A stretch of 64,000 nucleotides of DNA from Distichodus sexfasciatus (GCA_032718565.1 JAVGVS010000159.1:499901-563900); one strand, 5' to 3'; counted from the first letter of the stretch, positions 36,571 to 49,729 are shown. Translations and numbers: made by a program. Notes: generated from the sequence alone by a model not told the origin.

Positions 36571-36571
<1 letters not shown>

Positions 36572-36959
36572 GATGCCTCAGCTCAAGCAACATGACTTGT
36601 AATGAAGTCATCTCTCGCTTGTTCTTCCATGAGCTAAATCACATCCCACTTAGCTGTAGACTTGAGAAAAAATATCTCTTTCCTGTTACCTGCCAAAGCA
36701 GAATCAGATTCTGTCTTCTCTTTTCTTTCTCAACAGAAGTAGGAATTTTGGCCAAGTACGAATCACGATCCATCGAGGACGCCAGCAACACTAAATCTCT
36801 TGTGTTGACTTTTAAGCTTAATAAAAGAAGTTGGATCAGGAATGTGCAGATGGAGGCCTATAGCCCATATCTTTCCATAAAATAGGCCCAGATTCAATCA
36901 TGCTTCAGGAATATTACTGTGAGCTGAGGCATATGATTGTATTTTTGGCTCATGAGAGA

Positions 36960-36961
36960 TG

Positions 36962-36994
<33 letters not shown>

Positions 36995-37050
36995 TTGAGA
37001 TCGGTGGTGGGTGGGCGAGTGACTGAGAGAGAGAGAGAGAGAGAGAAAGG
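36960..37050. repeat. (GA)n tracts
   Basis: Two GAGA runs (about 36967-36994 and 37026-37047) are separated by a GGTGGTGGGTGGGCGAG spacer. Confidence 0.85.
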
Positions 37051-37151
37051 CACATTCACAGTAGATCTGGGTGAACTAATTTATTGTTGTCGGCATAAAG
37101 TATGGTTCTTTACCTGTGTTTCCTGAAAATGTAATGTAGACATTCCTAATA

Positions 37152-37390
37152 TATGGCAGTTGCCGGCGTAGCGGTAGGGTGTTCGCCCCGTGATCAGAAG
37201 GTCGCAGGTCTCAGTTATCACTGAGGTACTCATGAGCAAGGTACCATCCCCGAGCACTGCTCCCAATGCACTGCCCTTGTTAGCTGCCCACTGCTCCTTC
37301 ACGGATGGGTGAAATGCAGAGGTCACATTTGGTTGCGGTGCACTGTGTGCTGTGCTGTGGTGTGTTCACAATGACAAATAATCACTCACT
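37152..37390 (+). mobile_element. tRNA-derived SINE
   Basis: The head GCCGGCGTAGCGGTAGGGTG and the CCGTGATCAGAAGGTCGCAGGT block are followed by TCACGGATGGGTGAAATGC and GTGTTCACAATGACAAATAA. The B box region is shortened relative to the copy at 37.8 kb. Confidence 0.85.
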
Positions 37391-37426
37391 TTCTCAAGAC
37401 CATGTAATTATCAATGTCCTTGATAA

Positions 37427-38181
37427 TAAGGGTGTTGAAATTAATCACATAATCTGTGTATCGTGATCATAATCGATTCTATCAGGGATTTTCAACCAGT
37501 GGTGCGCTGCCCCGTGCTGGTGTGCGGCGGCATTGCAGGTGGTCTGTGACATGCAATTCAATTTCACTATTGAAATCATATTTTAATTTTGTAAAAAAAA
37601 ATTGATTTATTGTTCAAAATATTTCCAGATGATTTAGGCACACACACTCTCATGGACACACAGTGGACAGCTGCAGACTACTGCTTAGTTTAAGTAGTGG
37701 TTCCTGGGATAGACCCAGTTGAAAACCCTTGGATTATAAGATAATAACATTGCTTGGTGATTTTTGACTATGGCATAAAAATTCTAGTTAAAAAGAAAAT
37801 TCCGGTATTGGCAGTTGGTGGCGTAACGGTAGGGTGTTCGCCCCGTGATCAGAAGGTCGCAGGTTCAAATTCAGGGCCGGTAAAGTTACCACTGAGGTAC
37901 TCATGAGCAAGGTACCGTCCCCAAGCACTGCTCCCCAGGCGCTTGTTAGCTGCCCACTGCTCCTTCACGGATGGGTAAAATGCAGAGGTCACATTTGGTT
38001 GTGGTGCACTGTGTGCTGTGCTGTGGTGTGTTCACAATGACACTTTCACTTAACTATGGCTGCCCACTCTGCATGCAATGTAAGGAATGTACATTTATCA
38101 TGATTTTGTATCGAATCGAATTGTTGACCTGATCATCGTAATCGAATTGAGTCGTGAGACCAGTCAAGATTCACACCTCTA
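37427..38181. mobile_element. hAT-like element interrupted by a SINE
   Basis: The left end TAAGGGTGTTGAAATTAATC matches the 24.4-kb MITE. The right part contains GTATCGAATCGAATTG, GTGAGACCAG and ends CACACCTCTA. A complete SINE (37811-38050) sits inside. No clear 8-bp target duplication is visible, so the limits are approximate. Confidence 0.6.
37811..38050 (+). mobile_element. tRNA-derived SINE nested in hAT-like element
   Basis: This is the best-preserved copy here. The A-box-like TGGCGTAACGGTAGGG and B-box-like GGTTCAAATTC are intact, followed by the family body and 3' CACAATGACA. It is close in sequence to the copy 660 bp upstream. Confidence 0.85.
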
Positions 38182-38189
38182 CCTCTAAG

Positions 38190-40098
38190 AGCATCTGCTT
38201 AATGCTGCACATGTAAATGTGACATTCTCAAACATTGGATCTTATGCTTTACCGTCAGCCCTAGCTAAAATAACTTTTAGGGACTCGTTGCTGAGTGTGC
38301 AGATGGCAGGATTCAGTCAGTTGGACTCCATGTCCCCATATTCATTTATTCCAACTTTAGACCAGTAAAATCCAGTGTAGTTAATGAGTGTTTTCCCATT
38401 TCTATCCATTTAATAATAATTGAGTGGCTTTAGATGGAGATGTTGAATCTGGTTCTTGTCATCACAACCGTGTTGTGAGCTTACTTAGTCTGGTGCCCGT
38501 CAAATCCGATAAAACCTAGCATTATATTGACTGGCAAAGAATGATAAGTGAGACGTATCGGCAGCCGATAAAGGCTGTTTCAAATTGATCATTGCGCCTA
38601 CTCAAGAGTGAATTGAACCCTGTGCGCGAACCCTACATGCTGATGTATTCAAGTGAGAGTCGTTTCTTTTGTACTGTGAAGCAAATAATAAATGTGCAGG
38701 TTTAGTCTAAGTTACATAATTTATTTTGTCTCCATAACTTGCATTAAAAAGCTGGCAGTACACCTTGTAACCACTGCAAGACTCAAACAAAATCCCACTA
38801 CTTTCATTCTGAAAGAATAATAATGGCATAATAGAAATAACATTAAGGGAAAATGGTAAACAGTAAAGACTGAGGTTGGAACAGAATTAGTGGCTACATT
38901 AATTTAATTTCATTTGTATGATTTTATGGACTCTAATAAACTTGATTTTGTAAAACCACTGCTTTAATAAACCACTTACAGTCCTGTTATAGTTTTACTT
39001 ATAACTTTTCATAATAATAAAGCGGTAAAAAATATAATGCAGTAAAAGTTCAAGTGGTTAATAAAGTCTTACTTTAATTAATAATGCTGCTAATTAGTTT
39101 GGCTTGAAGTTTTACTGCATGGCTGTTTAATACAGATCCTTCATCCCACATCACAAGTTTCATTCATGTAAGTGTCTATTGCTCTTGTTTTGAGTGTTAG
39201 AAGTGAAATTATTTAGAGAATCAAAAGAAAAAAAACATTAATTCATTACTTGTTAGTTTTACAGAACTTGTCATGATCAGCACAATTCTATTCCTGTCTT
39301 TCCGCTGTAGAGAAATCATTGTGATCCCTGTTGTTAATAATATTAAATCTACTTGACCACAGTTGAGTTTTATGGAGCAGATGTTCCCCTCTTTGGGGGT
39401 ATTTTTAGCTCCGAATCCAGAGACGAGTGTTGTGAAGTCGAGGTGCATTTCATTCGCAGTGCAAAACTATAAAATCCCAAGCAGTTATGACTCACGCTCG
39501 GCTTTTATTTCACACGGTGCCTTTGCATGTCTGGAGAGTATTACGGAGCAACTTTCTGCAACATGTCTGTGGCACCGGCCTGGATGTGACTCTTGAGGAG
39601 ACATCAGATCCTGCATGTATTAAAGCAAGACATTTTTAGTCATAGAGGAACGTTGGAAACGAATGCAGCTGGTCATAAGCAGAATTCGGAATGTTGTAAC
39701 GCCGGGGGAATTTAAGTAATCACATAAAAATATCCTAAATTAAAACTCAAAGGCACATCAGCTTTTTTTTTTAGAGAAGCTGTGGGGTCTCTGACTGGTC
39801 ACAGCTTGAAATTTGTTTGGTTTTGGTTCAGGAGGGGAATGGTTATTTACTATCTTCATGTTGACAGCTTTGTGTGTGTGGGTGTGTATGTGGTGTGTGT
39901 GTGCCGTAGCTCACGTACTTAATTGGCAATTCTCATGCAAACACAAACCCAGACCATTGTAGGATTGAATTTCATGGGGAAATTAGAGATGGACGTACAC
40001 TGACCAGACGCTTTTACATTATTACGTTGTCAGCATAGCAGTGACACTGAAATCATAGTGTTATATTGTGCTGCTCTGAGTGTAGACGATGTACATCG
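38190..40098. other. intergenic sequence, no gene seen
   Basis: AT-rich unique-looking DNA, with a SINE-tail-like phrase (TAAGAGCATCTGCTTAATGC) at the start and a (GT) tract at about 39870-39902. Confidence 0.5.
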
Positions 40099-40934
40099 TA
40101 GCGCTGGGCGATATCACCTCAAATCAAGATCACAATTAATTAGTGAATTAATTTTAATGAATTTATTTCATTTTGCCCTCATAGTCAAGGTTTGTATAGT
40201 ATATGTATTAAAGCTGGATATAGAATAAAATTATTTCATAAATAATGCATTTTTCTATATTAATTCTTTTCTCTCTAACATTATAGAATGGATGAAAAAA
40301 ATTCTGATTAATGGAAAATGAAGAAATACTGAAGTTTTGGCAATTTTTTGGCCTATAACTCATTTTTGACTCATTTCTGGGAGAGAAGTACATTTTTACC
40401 ATGCGAGCGTTCCATATGAGAGCACATTAGCGCTGTAGACGCGTCGGGAATAAATAAATATCAAGTTAACAGCTGTACTGTAAGTGTAACGCTGGTTGTT
40501 TTTGTTATTTATCAGCTAAAATATAAGTTTAGTCTGTAATAAATGGGAAGGTTTTAGTGAATGTTGGACTCTCCCCGTGAGAGTCGTGCGCACTAACAAA
40601 CGCAGCACGTGTGTTTACATCGCGAAAATGATCATTTATGTGTCAAGATTCCATGGTTGAAGGTCAAGTCGCGGAGAGTGTGACGTAATGTCGCACGACG
40701 CAATACTTTGGGAAAACCGGAAAACGTTGTGCTGGGAAATGAGAGAATCGTTAAGAAGAATCGATAACGGTGGAGGTGTACATTTTCCAATGGAATTGAT
40801 CAGTCGGAACCGGTTTTCGAAACCCACCTCTAGTTAACATGAATACATGCTGAGGAAATTTTTACTTTTACATGAACAGAATTTGAAAAATAATTAGAAT
40901 AATCGTAATGCAATATCAATATCACCCAACCGTA
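40099..40934. mobile_element. composite DNA transposon remnant
   Basis: The left CGCTGGGCGATATCACC faces the right GATATTGATATTGCATT region (ATATCACCCAACCG on the plus strand), the GGGCTGGGCGATAT-type ends common in fish hAT elements. A second hAT-type end (AACCGGTTTTCGAAACCCACC) lies inside at about 40808-40830, so at least two elements are superimposed. No target duplication is clear. Confidence 0.5.
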
Positions 40935-43900
40935 CATGTCAGTGTCATTGCTGGGAAAGAGTATCAACAAACCCACAAATGTCCAAACAAGAAGGTTTCT
41001 CTGGTTGGAAACTTACCAATAATGTTATGATTCGCAAACACAGCAGTGACACCGATCTGGAAGTGTGTGTTTTGCTACTATGAGTGTACAAGACATGGCT
41101 TTGTTGGTCAAGAATTTCATAAAAATCCTTCCAAAAATGGACCACTGGCGAAGGTCTAATGGAGGCTTGCATAGATATTTAAAGCATTTATTAAATGCTC
41201 TTATTCAGAGCAACTCAAATTTCCTAATTACTGAGAGCAGACTGGGGTTTTACTCAGAGGATAAGTGATGGTTTCACATGAACGGTTCATTTTCTATATA
41301 AACCCAAAGAGAATAACAGTAAACGTGAGTGTATAAAATCTATAAAGAGCACGTGGATAATGCACTTTTTCTCTGGAGGAAGCTCACCCTTCTTCCTTAA
41401 AGACATCATTAGAGACGGTCTGGTGCGGAGTTAAGAGTTAAAAAGGAGTCCAAAAAATTGAGATGTCTCTATGCTGAAGCAAGCTCGACATCCAGGATAA
41501 TAAAGGTATCTGGAGATGCTGACAGCACATTGTGATTCTCCAGGATGTCCTGGAGATGAAGGGAAATAACTAGATTGCCATCTCTGTTCTTAAATCATGG
41601 ATAGTCTTGTGCCCCTGCAATATCCTGATACCGACTTGTTCTAGTGCAGATGTCTGAGTATCAGAAAAATGCCATAAAAATGCAGAGCCTGTGAGGAGAC
41701 CTGGTCAAAATTCATACATTCCGAAACCAGGCACAGCAGACCCCATTACGCTCTCACGCACATGGAGGACTTCGACGGGTTTCTTGCATTATGTGCATGC
41801 ATATAACCAGGGTCAAAGTCCTGCGTCTGATAAAATATTCCAGAAACTGTTCACACACAATCCACATATTTCTGGATATTTAGAAAGGATTGTCAAGTCT
41901 GCGACTTGCACATAAAGAGAGATATGGAGCATACACATGTGGAGCAGCAACGTCTACAGTGTAATATGAATCCACAGTGGTTGGCGTTCTTTTATATGAT
42001 TAAAGGTTGGTAGAAGTTGACGCTTGTCTATGTCTACACCTAGCTAGGCTGTGTAGGGATTTCCAATTTCTCATGTTGCAGCCACTTGAGGCCCCCTTGT
42101 GGACCATTATTGAGACACTTATTGAGGAAGAATTGGGCAAAAATATGTCAACTGTGCAACGTGTAGCAGAGGAAAAAGTTTAGGAGGACGTTGTTTTGTC
42201 TGCAATGATGAATGAATTCAGTAATTCAAGCAGTTCAACACGGCAATAAATTGTGAAAATACTGTGTTGGATTTTTTTGGGGTATCATTGACTACTTTTG
42301 ATCTATTTCAGGTTTAGTCTTCATGTTAAATCATTCCAAAAATTTTACTCTTGTCTTTGCTGTTGTCTAAAAACCATGCCCAGACCAGGTCAGTGGCCCA
42401 TCATCTTGTCACAATAGATGTCAGATTTCTTAGAGATTTCATAGATTTCTTAGCTTACCACAAGTATTTAATCTTTACTCTTCACTAATTTCTTTCAGTT
42501 TTGATAATGAGGCATGTCACAAATCCCATCTCATCTCAACATAACAGCTGTCTTTTTGGGTCAGACATCCGCGTCTCTAAAGAGCATATTTTTCTGTCTC
42601 TCCAGAAAATTTATATTTTGTATGACCCTCATATTTGGATGGCTGCCATCAGTTCCTTGGCTATGCAAGTCACTGCACAGTTTTGGGGATAAAGCAGAAT
42701 TTTTAAGCTTCCAGAAAACGCAAGATGATGTTTCCATAGATTTTTACTAAACTTCCAAGGAACTTCCAATTCTAAGTGTGATCCAGCACAAATGAGCCTT
42801 CTACAGAACCCTAAAAAGAGCTTCTGAGAGCTGTGTACAGCGCTATAGTTTTGCAGCTGAATTTAGGATTTGTCACGATGCCAAGACCGGAGCCGGGCAC
42901 CTGGAAGCTAATTGGTGTGGACCTTCCCGGCTCACTATGTGATCGAGGGTGTTCAAAAGTATGTGCTGAAAATGTATACTTCACACATGTGCTAAAGCCA
43001 AAAAAAAAAAGTGTGTACGGTTCGGGGGAAAGCGGCGTTTGCGTAGAGCTTTTGCAACACGTGGAATTCTGCAGTTATTAGCTGGCCGTGATCTTTTTAT
43101 ATGGAGTTTTAATGGTGCTCTGGAGTTAATAGTTTGGCTTTATTACATGAGATCCAGAAGTTGAGATACTTGGAAAGCTCATGTGCACAGTGGAGTCCAT
43201 CTATTGAGCCGGATTTACGGTTCTCAGACTAAGAGGGTACTGAGCGGTCAGAAAGCCTCGGATTTTAAAACTTTAAAAAAAATTATTTTAGAATATTTAC
43301 CTGTTTGATGCCAAGTGATGCCAAGACAAATGTTATTGAAAACACAGATGCACAATTTTCCCACAAATACCTTTTATCAGCAGATAATATCGCCATGCAG
43401 AGGTATCGGATGGGCTGGACGTTCTTCCAAAATTTGCTCACTCATAGGATTCTAGTGCAATGGATGGAACAAAGGAACAATTGTAGTCTATTCTCTATTT
43501 TGGGATACTAGCTTTTCTTTTTCTTTAATGAGTCAGTTGACAGAAACAAACATCCTCTTTAGCACATTACCAGGAATTGTCTTCCGACAGAATATCACAA
43601 TGGGGAAATCCCGGACAGTGACGTTCTGACTCGTTCAGGCTGTCATTTACTGTATCTGGATGCTCCCAGCAACATCTGAGCAGCAGATGAAAGTCGTTCC
43701 TAGACTTTGGCCCGAGGTATGGATGCATCGCTTGAAGTCTTGGCAGAAACGTCCTGTTGACACTGAACTATAAGGAAGGATTTGACAAATCTGATCGAAA
43801 TCGTTCACTCTGTGCACCTGTCTTGTGCATGATCTCGTTTTTCCATTGTGCCGCTTGGCTAACACGATCGCCTCCTTCTCCCTCGCTCTTTACGTCAGTC

Positions 43901-45186
43901 CGGAAATCTGAGCAAAAGGTATTTGGCTCACATCGGCCGATATTGCGTTATCGACTTAATTAAGCCAATTTAAAGTCCCAGGCACACGCAAATAAAGCTG
44001 TAAATAAATGACTAAGACATTTCTAACAATAGCGACTGAGCTTGAATGCCTATGTCTGCGTTCATCTACTATTATTGTTTTCCCAGGCCCCGATCGTACT
44101 CATGCTTTCCTTTTGTTCTGGGTTTTCGTTTTCCCTCCAATTCTCCCCGGCCCGGCTGGGGTCCGTCTGCCCCCGTGGGCTCTCGTGATGCCTCGCGATG
44201 AGTGTTTCCAATCATTGTATTTGGGCTTCGCTTCTTGCTTTTACCACGACAGCTCAAGCTTATTAGAACCACGTTGGCTTTAATGCTAAACTGCATTAGA
44301 AGCTAAACAGTTGAGCTGCGTTGCGTGAGCCACCCGGCCTCAGATCTACAGTGCGTGGCGTTTGAACTGTATTAAACAATTAAGTACAAAGCTCCACCGG
44401 GAGGTTTCACCCCCAGATAGATGGCAAGTATCAGGTTAGCTAGTGGTCAATGGAAACAATCAGGCACCATGTCTTAAAAAGGAGCGTTCCAACCGAAAAA
44501 AAAGCTAACACGGCTAACGATGAATGAAAGTCAAGCGGCATTGCTGCTTTAGCTTCTGAGTTTTCCAGTTTGTATAATTTTCTTTGGCTAAACGTTGTTA
44601 ATATTACAAGCACAATAGAGTGGCAAAGTCAATGTGATGTGAGGGGCCAGATATATTGCTTGCTCAGGCCGAATCTGGCCTGCGGGCCGCCATTTGGGTG
44701 CGACTTTGCCAGTCTACAGTATGAGTCAAAAATCGGTCCTCTGTACCTTTTCGCAATTTAATTTTCGCAAATGTTAATTTTTTTAAAAGTGTTTTACTGT
44801 GGCAGTCAGAATTAGTCCCTGTTTATCTGAATTTATGTGCAATGCATAACTATGTATAACAGTGCCAGAAGGATGGCAATAAACTCTAAAACTGCAATAA
44901 TCATAGGCACGTCTCAGTTAAAAGTGTGAAAAACGAGAACTCCTGGCAGCCAATAAAATACACATACACCCAGACATGTTTCCATTTAAAATTTCTCTGT
45001 TACTTTCTGTACTTTCCTACATTAGTCTTTTTCGTCAGGACAGCTTCTGGTCAGGACGTCGAGAATGAACAGGGCTGTGTGCGTTCTGGTCAAGTTAACT
45101 TCGTATGCTGTTAGCGATGAAATCTTCAGGCTAATTCTTAATTTCAACTAAAGTAAAGTACTGGAGGCAACTAACTGTAAATTTAC
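40935..45186. other. intergenic sequence, no gene seen
   Basis: No exon is recognisable. A retroposon-tail-like phrase (AAATGCTCTTATTCAGAGCAAC) lies at about 41193-41215. Open frames are short and unlike known proteins. Confidence 0.5.
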
Positions 45187-45260
45187 TGTGTGGACGGCAC
45201 GGTGGCGCAGTGGTTGGTCCAGTAAGAAGGTCCAGGTGAACAGGTAGACTGATGACTCGG
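45187..45260 (+). repeat. truncated SINE head
   Basis: GGACGGCACGGTGGCGCAGTGG is the start of a very common fish tRNA-type SINE; the copy breaks down after AAGAAGGTCCAGG. Confidence 0.5.
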
Positions 45261-45637
45261 TTAGATAATGACTTGCTAAAGCCCGATTTTTTTTACATAA
45301 CGACAATCAAACAGACAGTGTTCTTCTCAACCTCTGAAGCAGCTTAACAATCTTCATTTTACGTCCACGGCCAAATTCTCCCAAACAAACACAGGTGCAC
45401 AGAACGCAAACAAGAGCCATGACCCCGTAACCCCCGTCATGCGAGTGTGTGTGTGTCTTACCTGAGGCCTGTGTTAACTCCTCTGCCCTAAAGTGTCCCA
45501 CATCAACCGACCTTCCCCCCCACCACCACCACGACCCTCTGCTTTTTCGGCTCTCGGACAGCTGGTTTTAGTTCTGGGCCCATCTGGTTCCATCTCCAGC
45601 GCAAGAATTTCAGGAATACGTCCTGGACCAGTGCCCA

Positions 45638-45806
45638 CATCCGTTCACACAGACAAGTGTTTTCAATTACGCTCGCTTTAAATGGCTCTGAGGAGTGCGT
45701 GCCGTGTGTGTGTGTGTATGCGTGGGCGTGTGCGCGCCTCTGACTCATCCGTTCACACTGTCAAGTGTTTTCGATTAAGCTCCTTTAAATGGCCATGAAG
45801 GGCTTG
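45638..45806. repeat. tandem duplication, period 108 bp
   Basis: CATCCGTTCACAC followed by CAAGTGTTTTC and CTTTAAATGGC occurs at 45638 and again at 45746. A (GT)n tract lies between. A fainter third echo (CGTTCACACTGTTTC) occurs near 45953. Confidence 0.7.
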
Positions 45807-46439
45807 TAGGCCAAATTGGAGGAGAGACGGTGGGGGAGTTTGAGGGTAAATGCTACTTAAAAGAGTTGTGTAGGTTTAAATAAAATAAAAAAAGTCACAA
45901 AGTGTGTGTTTGTGTGTGTGAACGCTTGCATTTTGAAGACCCGTACCCCTTCGTTCACACTGTTTCATGGTGTCATCACTAGTCGCAAAATTATTTAAGA
46001 CTCGTGCAGGGAGTCATATGATCCCCTAAACATGTGTGTAAGCTACTCTTGGCATGTTCAACATAAGAATCATTTCCGTTCTCTTCATTCTGACGTGTTA
46101 TGGTATGAACTTTTGCGCTTTGTGTTAAATGACATCATTACTCATGAGGCTCTTTTCAGAATCCTCAGTAGTGTATTAGTAGCGTTTGCTCAGAATTGTT
46201 TTCTTCCTGGAGAAATAGGACTCGTCTCAAGTGAATTTTCACGCTCTTCATGCTAGGCTGATACAGTATAGTTGACACGGTGCCAGTGGTTCCAAAATGT
46301 TCTTTAGCTAAAGAGATTATATTTTTATGCTATTTTTGTATATTACAAAGAATTGTAGGAGCTGTAACACTAAAGTGCACATTTAATCCTGTTTTAATCT
46401 AGTTAGAAGGGATGTCATTTTACATTATTGTGTATACAA

Positions 46440-47805
46440 TTGGGGTGCAGAAAAAAATCGTTCATATTTTTTTTAACTAACGCAATGGCACTAGTTTACC
46501 TTTTCACTGACACGAGTCCACAGCAGAAGTCACTTAAGGTTACCTTTCCTATAGAACAGGTCTACAGGCCTTCTCCTTTTTATTAAATAACCTACTAAAT
46601 AAATAGCCTTATGTTATTTATCTTATTTACATGACAGCATGTCATTTCTGCTTCTATGTGGCTGTGCATTTACAATTCTCCTCAAATGTTACAAATACTT
46701 ACAACTTACAAATAAAATAGGTAGCTAAAGTATTTATTACCTACTACTTCAAAGTCTAAGTCAAAGTAAACTTAATTGTCATCTCTGCTATATACTGTAC
46801 AGATATACAGAGAGACGAGACGACGTGGCTCCAGTTTTAACAGTACAGTAGGAAAAAAGGGAACAAAGAACAATTAAGGCTCATGGAATAAACAATAATA
46901 AATAAAGTACAGAATTTTACAATACATTTTAAACTAGACATGGGATACTAAATATAACTTTAAACGAGAACTAGAATTAGAGGTAGATAGAGAGACACTT
47001 TGGATGCAGTATTACCTACAATGTGAAAATTAACTTGGATGTACAGGAGGTTAGAAACAGTATGAAAAGAATTCTATATCCAGTCTATTTATACATTCAG
47101 TGTCCAATATTTGTACAAATAGTGGCAGCAGTGCAAAAAAAAATATTGCAGTGTTGTGTTAACAGTCATTTGAGGAGGAAATAGTCCGTATAGCAGCAAA
47201 AATAAAGTGCATCACCGCGACTGTGATGTGTAAAGTGCAGTGGTGCAACAGAGTCAGTTAGTTCACAGTCCGGGTGTGTGTGGGGGGGGGAAGTGTGAGG
47301 GCAGGACTTATCGCATGCATGTTAATACAGATTTAATACAGACATCCCAAGTCTCCCGCATATTGATAGCGGCTCCTGATGGCTGCAAATAAGGTAAAAT
47401 CTCCAGTAATATAGAGCGAGCGTGCGAGCAAACAAGAGCGTGTGGTGCTCGCGAAACAGAGGCAAAGCAAATTCCTCGTATGTGACAACATTCATGGCAA
47501 TGAACTTCATTCTGATTCTAAAATAGTGTTGCGCAAGTTGTATTTAAAAATGTACTTGATGCTGAGGATCAGTGTAAACTGTAGCGTGAGAGGATTTGTT
47601 TTCATATAAAGCTTTAAACTGGGGAAGCACTGCATTTGCATTACATTTAGTAAACTACATTTGATTCAGTGTGATTTTTTTTGTTAATCTGCCACAGGCA
47701 AATTAACGAATCGTTTATGAATCGGGAATCGATTTTGAATCGAATCAGAAGTCCAAGAATTGAAATCAAATCGAATTGTGAGATTTTCTGAATCGTGCAC
47801 CCCTA
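46440..47805. mobile_element. hAT-like element with nested retroposon
   Basis: The ends TTGGGGTGCAG and GTGCACCCCTA are inverted repeats, with AAAAAATCG and GATTTTCTGAATCG inside them. They are bounded by an 8-bp duplication with one mismatch (GTATACAA at 46432-46439, GTATATAA at 47806-47813). The interior (about 46745-47522) is a foreign insert. Confidence 0.8.
46745..47522. repeat. nested LINE-like retroposon sequence
   Basis: It begins AAGTCAAAGTAAACTTAATTGTCATC, the reverse complement of a LINE-type 3' tail, and ends GGCAATGAACTTCATTCTGATTC, a tail in the opposite orientation. At least two insertions are suggested. No coding frame remains. A run of about ten G lies near 47281-47290. Confidence 0.5.
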
Positions 47806-47823
47806 GTATATAAGCATTTTAGG

Positions 47824-47902
47824 GCCAATTAAGCCTAGTCCTAGACTACTTTTAAGTTTGAATGGTAAATCTCCATTGGTACTACAACTTAGTCCAAGAC
47901 TT
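47824..47902. repeat. inverted-repeat interspersed element, second copy
   Basis: It shares TTAAGCCTAGTCCTAG and GGTAAATCTCCATTGGTACT with the copy at 11.3 kb. It directly follows the right target duplication of the hAT element. Confidence 0.55.
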
Positions 47903-49364
47903 AGTGTTGTGTTTAGTTTTTAATCTTATATAATGGAGTAAAAATGTGCAGTCTGAAATGTTAATGTGGCATAATATCAGATAATTAATTTTAGAAAAAT
48001 ATTGCTATAACTCAGTAATTTTCATTATTAAATAAGAATAAAATATACATTAAATAAAAATTATACATTATAAAAATATATTAAATAGGTTTCTGAGCAC
48101 AATTAAACTGAATTCATTCATTTTAATTAACATTCATTTTAGAAGGTCATAAATCACTGCAATTTGAGGTCAAACACATTTTAACTAGTTGAAGAAACAT
48201 CATTTTTCCAAGACTCACAGTTTTTATGATGCCTGAATATTTGCGAATTGTAATATTCACTATCATGTTTTCATCTAATAACCCTCACGGACATAAGCCG
48301 CCACTTTATAGACATATTCCGCCACACTGATGTTGAGTAAAAATCTCAGGATGCCTTCACAGCACCAGGGCACTGGAGCCAGATGTGAGCGTGTTTACTG
48401 CAAGTTGTCCACAATGTCCTTCTTTCACGCACCCACGTTTTAGCCGATAGCCCTTCATCTCTTTCAGTCACATTCCATTTAGACAATTACTGCGTGTCGC
48501 GCACGCAGTTTAGCGTCAGCCAAGGTCACCGACAAGGCCGACCTCGTTCATTTTGAGAACGATGTTTGAATGCAAAGTCATTAGCTGGAAAGACAACAGG
48601 ACGGAAGACACCCACAGAGGATCGGCCAAGGAGTCGTAAAGCGTGTGCGTCACGCGTGCTTCTTCAGCGAAGGAGACGCCAGGTAATTTGTATTGATGGA
48701 TGAGCGAGGAGGAGCTGTAACATTTTACTGGTGGAACTACGTCAAACTGCGCTGTAACTGATCTGATGTCTCCAGGCCATATTTGCTGGAATATGAAGGG
48801 AACAGTATTGATCGATTGTTTAGGGAACGCACATTCTCCGTTTTGAAGATATTGTCTTAGAATTTCAATCTCTTTTCTGCAAATAAAAATGGTCAAGACT
48901 TACATTCCCTCAACTGTAGAGGAAAAAGCTGTGTGTTATATCCATCCCAGTTATTACTTAAAAGTGACTATGTAAATTGGGTTTAATTTAGAATTAATCA
49001 CAGACAAGCACATTAGCCAAGCACGTTTCCAAATTCCGTTATAAACTCGCATGAACTTGGCTCTCATTTTGGAACTGGCTTTGAAGATATTTATAACTTC
49101 TCTGTTAACATCTCTAAATTAAAACACAGTTAATCAAATTTTCCTCCACACAATTGCCACACAACATTCAGACTGGGGCAGTCAACCCTAAAAGTTAACT
49201 TGATTAGATGGACAGTTCAACCAAAGGTGAAATAATTAGGGTTCAAAGTAGGTTAATAGAATAAATGCCATAAATAAATATGCTGAGTAACGGTTGGTTT
49301 GTTCACTGGCGGCAGTTTCTAAGCCGTATCAAAATGGGTTATTGCGGTGATGTCTAGCCATTGA
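47903..49364. other. intergenic sequence, no gene seen
   Basis: This holds a 126-codon minus-strand frame (48516-48896) that I do not recognise. It has no splice-site support or family motif and is probably chance. Confidence 0.5.
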
Positions 49365-49378
49365 GAATTTGTGTACTG

Positions 49379-49525
49379 CTGCCTTGCGTTGGCGCCTACC
49401 CAGGGTTGGTCCCTGCCTTGTGCCTGTAAGTTCCTGGGGTAGACTCCGGTCCCCCGTGACACCGGTCGGGACTAAGCGGTTCAGATAATGATTGATTGAA
49501 TGAATGAATGAATGAATGAATGGAT
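49379..49525 (+). mobile_element. L2-like retroposon 3' end insertion
   Basis: The text CTGCCTTGCGTTGGCGCC to GACTAAGCGGTTCAGATAAT and a (TGAA)n tail match, in the opposite orientation, the family inserted at 8.8 kb. It is bounded by a perfect 14-bp duplication GAATTTGTGTACTG (49365-49378 and 49526-49539), typical of LINE-driven retroposition. Confidence 0.9.
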
Positions 49526-49729
49526 GAATTTGTGTACTGTTTTGATCATTCTTTCACAGCCGTTGAAAGAACCATTCACAACCATTGTGGACCAATGTTT
49601 GGTTAATTTGTAGAAAACTTTGCTAGAATATGTTGTTACAAATTTGCCAGAATATTATCAGCCTGGCTGGTAATTGGTATGGTAAAATTACTGGCAAATG
49701 TATTTGGCAAAACAGTTTTGTGTAGTGGC

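Noticed and set aside
48516..48896. 126-codon minus-strand frame in the gene-poor right half
   Set aside because: I could not link it to any family, and there are no flanking exons. A protein search and RNA evidence would be decisive.
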